A stretch of DNA of 64,000 nt. Origin: Anaerolineales bacterium. Its GTDB lineage: Bacteria; Chloroflexota; Anaerolineae; Anaerolineales; Villigracilaceae. The position numbers were made by a program, and so were the translations under genes. Every line of letters begins with the position of its first letter. The first letter of the stretch is position 1. Shown piece after piece: positions 60,225 to 64,000 of the stretch. The DNA is taken from positions 62,001-126,000 of the forward strand of contig JACZJC010000020.1 of assembly GCA_014860745.1 (NCBI GenBank), in the 5' to 3' direction. Below the pieces are notes generated by a model. That model was given only the letters and a program-made list of their open reading frames with translations, was not told where the DNA came from and did not search any database.

Positions 60225-60743
60225 TTAATGGTTAAATCTAATTTTACCGCTTTGGTAAACCAAATCAATAACTTCCCCAGAGCTTATGGGAAATGAAAGA
60301 AAATCACCACTTTTTATTGCCAGCTCAGAAAAAGCTTCTGAATAATCTTTGGAACTAAACGGCACATATGGAAAATCAAGATGATATGCTAAAAATATTT
60401 CTCGCCTCCAAATCGTAGAGTTTTTAGTTACCGTAATTTTATACTCCCCAGGATTTACGTTGAATTTCACGGTGTCGCCAGGATTTATTTTAGCTGTGTA
60501 TTTGTCTTGATTATTACCGTGATATAAAAATACAACAAAATCAGGTTCTTCTTCTAATTTACCAATATCGACAAGTGAAACCCTTCCCTTGGTAAATTCT
60601 TTCGCCCAACGAGAAAAATACCTCTCGTTACCATTTGCAGTAACCCAAACGATAGCTGGCTTTTCATTTTCGCCTATATTTAGATTGCCAGCAACATTTA
60701 TCTGAGAACCAATATTTTGTTTTTTTTGGTCAAATGTACTCAT
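60225..60743 (-). CDS. tagged beta-rich protein
   Basis: A 172-residue protein, first gene of the AT-rich cassette. The tag MSTFDQKKQNIGSQINVAGN is followed by a beta-rich body with FVVFLYHGNNQDKYTAK, INPGDTVKFNVNPGEYKITV (a PEGA-like beta-sandwich strand pair) and YHLDFPYVPFSSKDYSEAF. No family assigned. GGAAGGAAT precedes the ATG. The extended -10 at 60,778 is its probable promoter. Confidence 0.7.
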   Translation of the reverse strand: MSTFDQKKQNIGSQINVAGNLNIGENEKPAIVWVTANGNERYFSRWAKEFTKGRVSLVDIGKLEEEPDFVVFLYHGNNQDKYTAKINPGDTVKFNVNPGEYKITVTKNSTIWRREIFLAYHLDFPYVPFSSKDYSEAFSELAIKSGDFLSFPISSGEVIDLVYQSGKIRFNH

Positions 60744-60777
60744 AAATATTCCTTCCGATAGGCGAGTTAATTTTCTG

Positions 60778-60786
60778 ATTATAGCA
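60778..60786 (-). promoter_or_regulatory. extended -10 promoter of the tagged cassette
   Basis: Minus strand TGCTATAAT (60,786-60,778), an extended -10 about 35 nt before the first start codon. No good -35 seen, as is common for extended -10 promoters. Confidence 0.5.
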
Positions 60787-60924
60787 TTTTCTGGGAAAGT
60801 TTATTTGTAATTGGTCAAGGAGAGAGTATAGAAATTGCCCTTCGAAACAAAATCGACCTTCGGGTTCACACGAAGCGGTTTTCCCATGTCCTATTCTCCA
60901 TTCATCACTTTCCCCTGTCCCTCT

Positions 60925-60933
60925 TGGTATAAT
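60925..60933 (+). promoter_or_regulatory. extended -10 promoter of alaS
   Basis: TGGTATAAT, 40 nt before the alaS ATG; the -35 is weak. No T-box-like leader could be recognised in the short 5' region. Confidence 0.5.
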
Positions 60934-60973
60934 TCAACACTGCTATTATTTAATCCCTCGGAGTGCTTCGCAA

Positions 60974-63718
60974 ATGAGCAAAAAACTAACCGGCAACCAG
61001 ATCCGCCAGGATTTCATCGATTTCTTCGTCGAGCACGGACACACCGCCGTGCCGTCCATGTCACTTGTGCCGGGCGGGGATGCTACTCTGCTGTTCACCA
61101 ACTCGGGTATGGTGCAGTTCAAGGATGTGTTCATCGGTACGGATACCAAGCCCTACAAACGCGCTGTCGACTCGCAGAAGTGCATGCGCGTGGCAGGCAA
61201 GCACAACGACCTCGAAGACGTGGGCCGCGACGACACGCATCACACCTTTTTTGAAATGCTCGGCAACTGGTCCTTTGGCGATTACTACAAAAAGGATGCC
61301 ATCGCCTGGTCGTGGCAGCTGCTCACCGATGTGTGGGGACTTCCCAAAGATAAACTGTATGCCACTTGTTTCGAGGATGACAGCGGCGACATCCCTCGGG
61401 ACGATGAAGCGGCCGATATTTGGAAGGCTCAGCCCGGCTTCAACCCTGACCATGTTTTATTTTTTGGGCGCAAGGAAAACTTCTGGCAAATGGCAGAGTT
61501 CGGTCCCTGTGGGCCGTGTTCCGAAATTCACATCGACCTCGGCGAAGAGCGTGACAACCTGCGCGGTATAGACCACGTCTGTGGCGTAAACGGTGAATGC
61601 ACGCGCTTCCTCGAACTCTGGAACAACGTTTTCATTCAATACAATCTTTTCGAAGATGGCCGTCTCGAGCCGCTGCCCGCAAAACACGTTGATACCGGCA
61701 TGGGCTTCGAGCGTATCGTCTCCGTTCTGCAAGGCGTCGACTCGAACTACAAGACCGATCTCTTCACCGGTTCGCTCGAAGTTCTGCGCTCACTCACGGG
61801 TCACACTGAAAAGGAAATGCTCGCCGACTTCACGCCTTATCGTGTTATCTGCGACCACGCCCGCTCCGCCGCCTTCCTCATCGCCGATGGCGTTGTCCCC
61901 GGCAACGGCGGCCGCAACTATGTCACCCGCATGATCATCCGCCGCGCCGCGCGCTTCGGAACGAAGATCGGACTCAATGAACCTTTCCTCGCGAAGGTTG
62001 CTGAGTCGGTGATCACCTACTATGGAGATTTTTATCCCGAACTCGAAAAGAACAAAGCGACGATTTTGGATAATCTCACTCGGGAGGAAGTCCGCTTCGC
62101 TCGTACCGTTGAAGCGGGTACAGCTCATTTGCAGAATCACCTCGACGAGATTCGCTCCTCAAAAATATCCACACTCGATGGAAATATTGCCTTCGACCTG
62201 TACGCCACCTACGGCCTGCCCTTCGAAATCTCCCGCGATATTGCCCGCGAACAGGGGCTCGATATCGATGAAGCAGGCTTTACCGAAGCGAAGAATGAAC
62301 ACAGCACAGCCTCTGGCGGCGGCAAAGCCATGGGCAAACTCGGCGGCGAAGATTCGGAATTCTTTGCGAATATCCTGAAAGACCTGCAATCAGGTAGGGG
62401 CGGGGTCACCCCGCCCTTACTAGGCAAAGATGGCGTTGAATATGACCCATACAATAGCCCGCATGTGGAAGGGGAAGTGCTCGCCTTGATTGTCAACGGC
62501 GAATCGGTTTCCTCAGCAGCCCTCGATGATGTGGTCGAAGTCATCCTGCCCAAGACTGGGTTCTATATTGAAGCTGGTGGTCAGGTGAACGATGAGGGTT
62601 ATATTCGTTCTGTAGGGGCGGGGTCTTCCCGTCCTGTTGAATGGGAAATTGAAGTCACCGCCGTCCGCCGCGCTGCGGCTGGTATCATCACGCACATCGG
62701 GCAGGTCATTTCCGGTCAACCGAAAGTGGGTGATAAAGCCACCGCCGAAGTCAATATGACTCGCCGCCACAACATCATGCGCAATCACACTGCCACGCAC
62801 CTTCTGCACAAAGCGTTGCATCAAGTTCTTGGCGAGCATGCCCGGCAGGCAGGCTCACTTGTCGCGCCTACCCATCTCCGCTTCGATTTTACTCAACCCG
62901 ATGCAATGACCCCCGAACAAATCGATCGCGTCGAGAAGTTGGTCAATGAAGCGATTGCAGCGGATATGCCTGTGGTCAAAGCGACCAAGTCGTTGGATGA
63001 AGCCAAGAAAGAAGGCGCGATGGCGCTCTTCGGTGAGAAGTATGGAGAAACAGTTAGAACAATATCCATCCTCGAGGACGAGGATGATAAATTTTCCTAC
63101 GAACTTTGCGGTGGTACCCACCTTGACCGTACTTCGGACATTGGCGCGTTCATCATTGTCAGTGAAGGCTCGGCGGCAGCGGGTATTCGCCGCATCGAAG
63201 CGGTTACAGGTCGTGGAGCGTATGACCTCATCAATAAGCGCTTCAAGGCGTTGAAGCATACCGCCGGCATTTTGAAATCCTCTATCGAGGAAGTCCCTGC
63301 CAAAGTGGATGCCTTACAGGATGAAGTTTCCGACCTCAAAAAACAGCTTGCCGACCTGCGGATGCAGTCCGCGCTTTCCACATTCGATCTGCTGCTTTCC
63401 AACCTTAATAACGTGAAGGAAGTGAATGTTTTAGGCGTAGAGATTCCCAACGCGGATGTGGATACACTCCGCACCCTGGCCGATAAATTCCGCGAGAGAC
63501 ACCCGAAAGCTGGGGCGGCTGTTCTGGTTACCGGGACAACTGTCATTGCCGTGGTGACAGAGGATGTCGTCAAGAAAGGCTTGAAAGCCGGTGACCTTAT
63601 CACGGGCATTGGCGGAAAAGGCGGTGGTCGTCCCAACCTGGCACAAGGCAGCCTTATGGGAGATGTTAGAGAAGCGCTGGATAAGTTGACGAAGGTTATT
63701 GACGAGAAATTGAAATAA
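60974..63718 (+). CDS. alaS: alanyl-tRNA synthetase with two repeat-derived insertions
   Basis: A 914-residue enzyme charging tRNA(Ala). Class II catalytic core in residues 1-240 (LFTNSGMVQFKDVF, LGNWSFGDYY, GMGFERIVSVLQG), then the tRNA-recognition and editing domains with HTATHLLHKAL (HxxxH) and the zinc pair Cys/His in CGGTHLDRTSDIGAF. The C-Ala part ends in GGKGGGRPNLAQGS. Two short in-frame insertions look foreign: GRGGVTPPL (about residues 474-482) and VGAGSSRPVE (about 547-556), each encoded by a GTAGGGGCGGGG palindrome. Both lie in loops between conserved blocks. CGGAG precedes the ATG. A long palindromic terminator follows. Confidence 0.97.
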   Translation: MSKKLTGNQIRQDFIDFFVEHGHTAVPSMSLVPGGDATLLFTNSGMVQFKDVFIGTDTKPYKRAVDSQKCMRVAGKHNDLEDVGRDDTHHTFFEMLGNWSFGDYYKKDAIAWSWQLLTDVWGLPKDKLYATCFEDDSGDIPRDDEAADIWKAQPGFNPDHVLFFGRKENFWQMAEFGPCGPCSEIHIDLGEERDNLRGIDHVCGVNGECTRFLELWNNVFIQYNLFEDGRLEPLPAKHVDTGMGFERIVSVLQGVDSNYKTDLFTGSLEVLRSLTGHTEKEMLADFTPYRVICDHARSAAFLIADGVVPGNGGRNYVTRMIIRRAARFGTKIGLNEPFLAKVAESVITYYGDFYPELEKNKATILDNLTREEVRFARTVEAGTAHLQNHLDEIRSSKISTLDGNIAFDLYATYGLPFEISRDIAREQGLDIDEAGFTEAKNEHSTASGGGKAMGKLGGEDSEFFANILKDLQSGRGGVTPPLLGKDGVEYDPYNSPHVEGEVLALIVNGESVSSAALDDVVEVILPKTGFYIEAGGQVNDEGYIRSVGAGSSRPVEWEIEVTAVRRAAAGIITHIGQVISGQPKVGDKATAEVNMTRRHNIMRNHTATHLLHKALHQVLGEHARQAGSLVAPTHLRFDFTQPDAMTPEQIDRVEKLVNEAIAADMPVVKATKSLDEAKKEGAMALFGEKYGETVRTISILEDEDDKFSYELCGGTHLDRTSDIGAFIIVSEGSAAAGIRRIEAVTGRGAYDLINKRFKALKHTAGILKSSIEEVPAKVDALQDEVSDLKKQLADLRMQSALSTFDLLLSNLNNVKEVNVLGVEIPNADVDTLRTLADKFRERHPKAGAAVLVTGTTVIAVVTEDVVKKGLKAGDLITGIGGKGGGRPNLAQGSLMGDVREALDKLTKVIDEKLK
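62394..62420. repeat. REP-like palindrome inside alaS, copy 1
   Basis: GTAGGGGCGGGG (62,394-62,405), loop TCA, CCCCGCCCTTAC (62,409-62,420): a 12-bp stem with one G-T pair. In the alaS frame it reads through without a stop. Confidence 0.8.
62612..62637. repeat. REP-like palindrome inside alaS, copy 2 (degenerate)
   Basis: The same left arm GTAGGGGCGGGG (62,612-62,623), then TCTT and a diverged right arm starting CCCGTCCTG. Two mutations break the pairing relative to copy 1. It also stays open in the alaS frame. Confidence 0.7.
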
Positions 63719-63719
63719 A

Positions 63720-63761
63720 AAAATATCAGGGATACAGCCGCGGCTGTATCCCTGATATTTT
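63720..63761 (+). terminator. alaS terminator, 21-bp perfect palindrome
   Basis: A 21-bp perfect stem with no loop (63,720-63,740 with 63,741-63,761), ending in TTTT. Starts 1 nt after the stop codon. Confidence 0.85.
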
Positions 63762-63864
63762 CGAACGTGCTGTCGGGGGGGGTATTGATTTCGGAAACAG
63801 AAACAATGTGCGGCGGGTAAAGAAGCGACCTGTGCCAGACATTTCCACTATATTTTAATCAGGG

Positions 63865-64000
63865 CTATGGCTCGAAGGAACAAACCCGATTGCGGCCGGT
63901 CTGTTTGGCCCGATATAGTGCCTGGTCAGCGGCATCGATCAATTTTGCGAGATTTGCGAATTGCCCGCTGGCGCAGGCCACGCCCACACTTATTTGCACG
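63865..64000 (-). CDS. 3' end of a GGDEF-domain protein (cut by window edge)
   Basis: The last 44 codons of a minus-strand gene; the rest lies beyond 64,000. The translation (VQISVGVACASGQF ... LIDAADQALYRAKQTGRNRVC ... FEP) is the typical C-terminal end of a GGDEF (diguanylate cyclase) domain, with SVGVA and DQALYRAKQTGRNRV. The catalytic GGDEF loop is outside the window, so activity cannot be judged. 63,762-63,864 between it and alaS holds nothing I recognise. Confidence 0.85.
   Translation of the reverse strand, partial: VQISVGVACASGQFANLAKLIDAADQALYRAKQTGRNRVCSFEP

Noticed and set aside
36007-60743. Prophage or integrative element
   Set aside because: No integrase, capsid, terminase, relaxase, transposase or tRNA attachment site was found.

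Overview
The window looks like one contiguous piece of a bacterial chromosome. The best guess is a Chloroflexota (Anaerolineae-like) genome. The grounds are an AapJQMP-type ABC transporter, an aldehyde:ferredoxin oxidoreductase with its own MoaD-like carrier, many Cys-lipoboxed proteins of unknown function, a Rel enzyme, a homogentisate pathway, and conflict-type multidomain proteins typical of large environmental genomes. No rRNA, tRNA, CRISPR array, integrase or insertion sequence was seen, so the taxonomic call is inference only.

Layout. 0-7.4 kb is mixed housekeeping: a CDF-like transporter, a cupredoxin, a SPOUT RNA methyltransferase, a VKOR-family protein, moeA, rel and a YbaK deacylase. 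7.5-11.9 kb is a four-gene amino-acid ABC importer. 12-16 kb holds two paralogous lipoproteins, a hotdog thioesterase, a MoaD-like carrier next to an aldehyde ferredoxin oxidoreductase, and a 51-residue YHS protein. 16.2-20.9 kb is a signalling operon (Roadblock, V4R, response regulator, GT2) followed by typA. 21-26.4 kb is a tyrosine/homogentisate catabolic run (hppD, a fumarylacetoacetase-family gene, hmgA) with a lipoprotein and a degenerate GGDEF protein between them. hppD carries a single-base frameshift near 25,670. 26.4-36 kb is a mix of membrane proteins, NUDIX, pirin, a GT39-like enzyme, two P-loop proteins and a matrixin.

36.0-60.7 kb is an accessory region in which every gene but one runs on the minus strand. 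It is rich in predicted conflict or signalling proteins. One operon (44.1 to 36.0 kb) encodes a C39-like/SH3 protein, a TIR-TM-WD40 protein, a tandem 2TM SLATT-like protein, and a TIR-like/TPR/Rossmann protein. Further along are a membrane alpha/beta hydrolase, a CHAT (caspase-like) protein with a lipoprotein and a small membrane protein, and a phospholipase-D-like protein. Last comes an AT-rich five-gene cassette (60.7 to 56.6 kb). Four of its products begin with the same short tag (M-x-x-[FY]-D-Q-x-x-Q-x-[VI]-x-x-Q-x-N) ahead of otherwise unrelated bodies: a beta-rich protein, a small helical protein, a Clp-N-like repeat domain and a degenerate vWA. The fifth gene is a vWA protein whose fold is split by a long helical insertion. 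I consider this cassette and the TIR/SLATT operon the best candidates for undescribed systems.

60.97-64 kb returns to core genes: alaS, which contains two in-frame REP-like palindrome insertions, and the 3' end of a GGDEF gene cut by the window edge. Two genome-style features recur. Terminators are often long, nearly loopless perfect palindromes. Several genes have a -10 hexamer only 5-7 nt before the start codon and no ribosome binding site, which suggests leaderless mRNAs. No gene-free stretch exceeds 300 bases.
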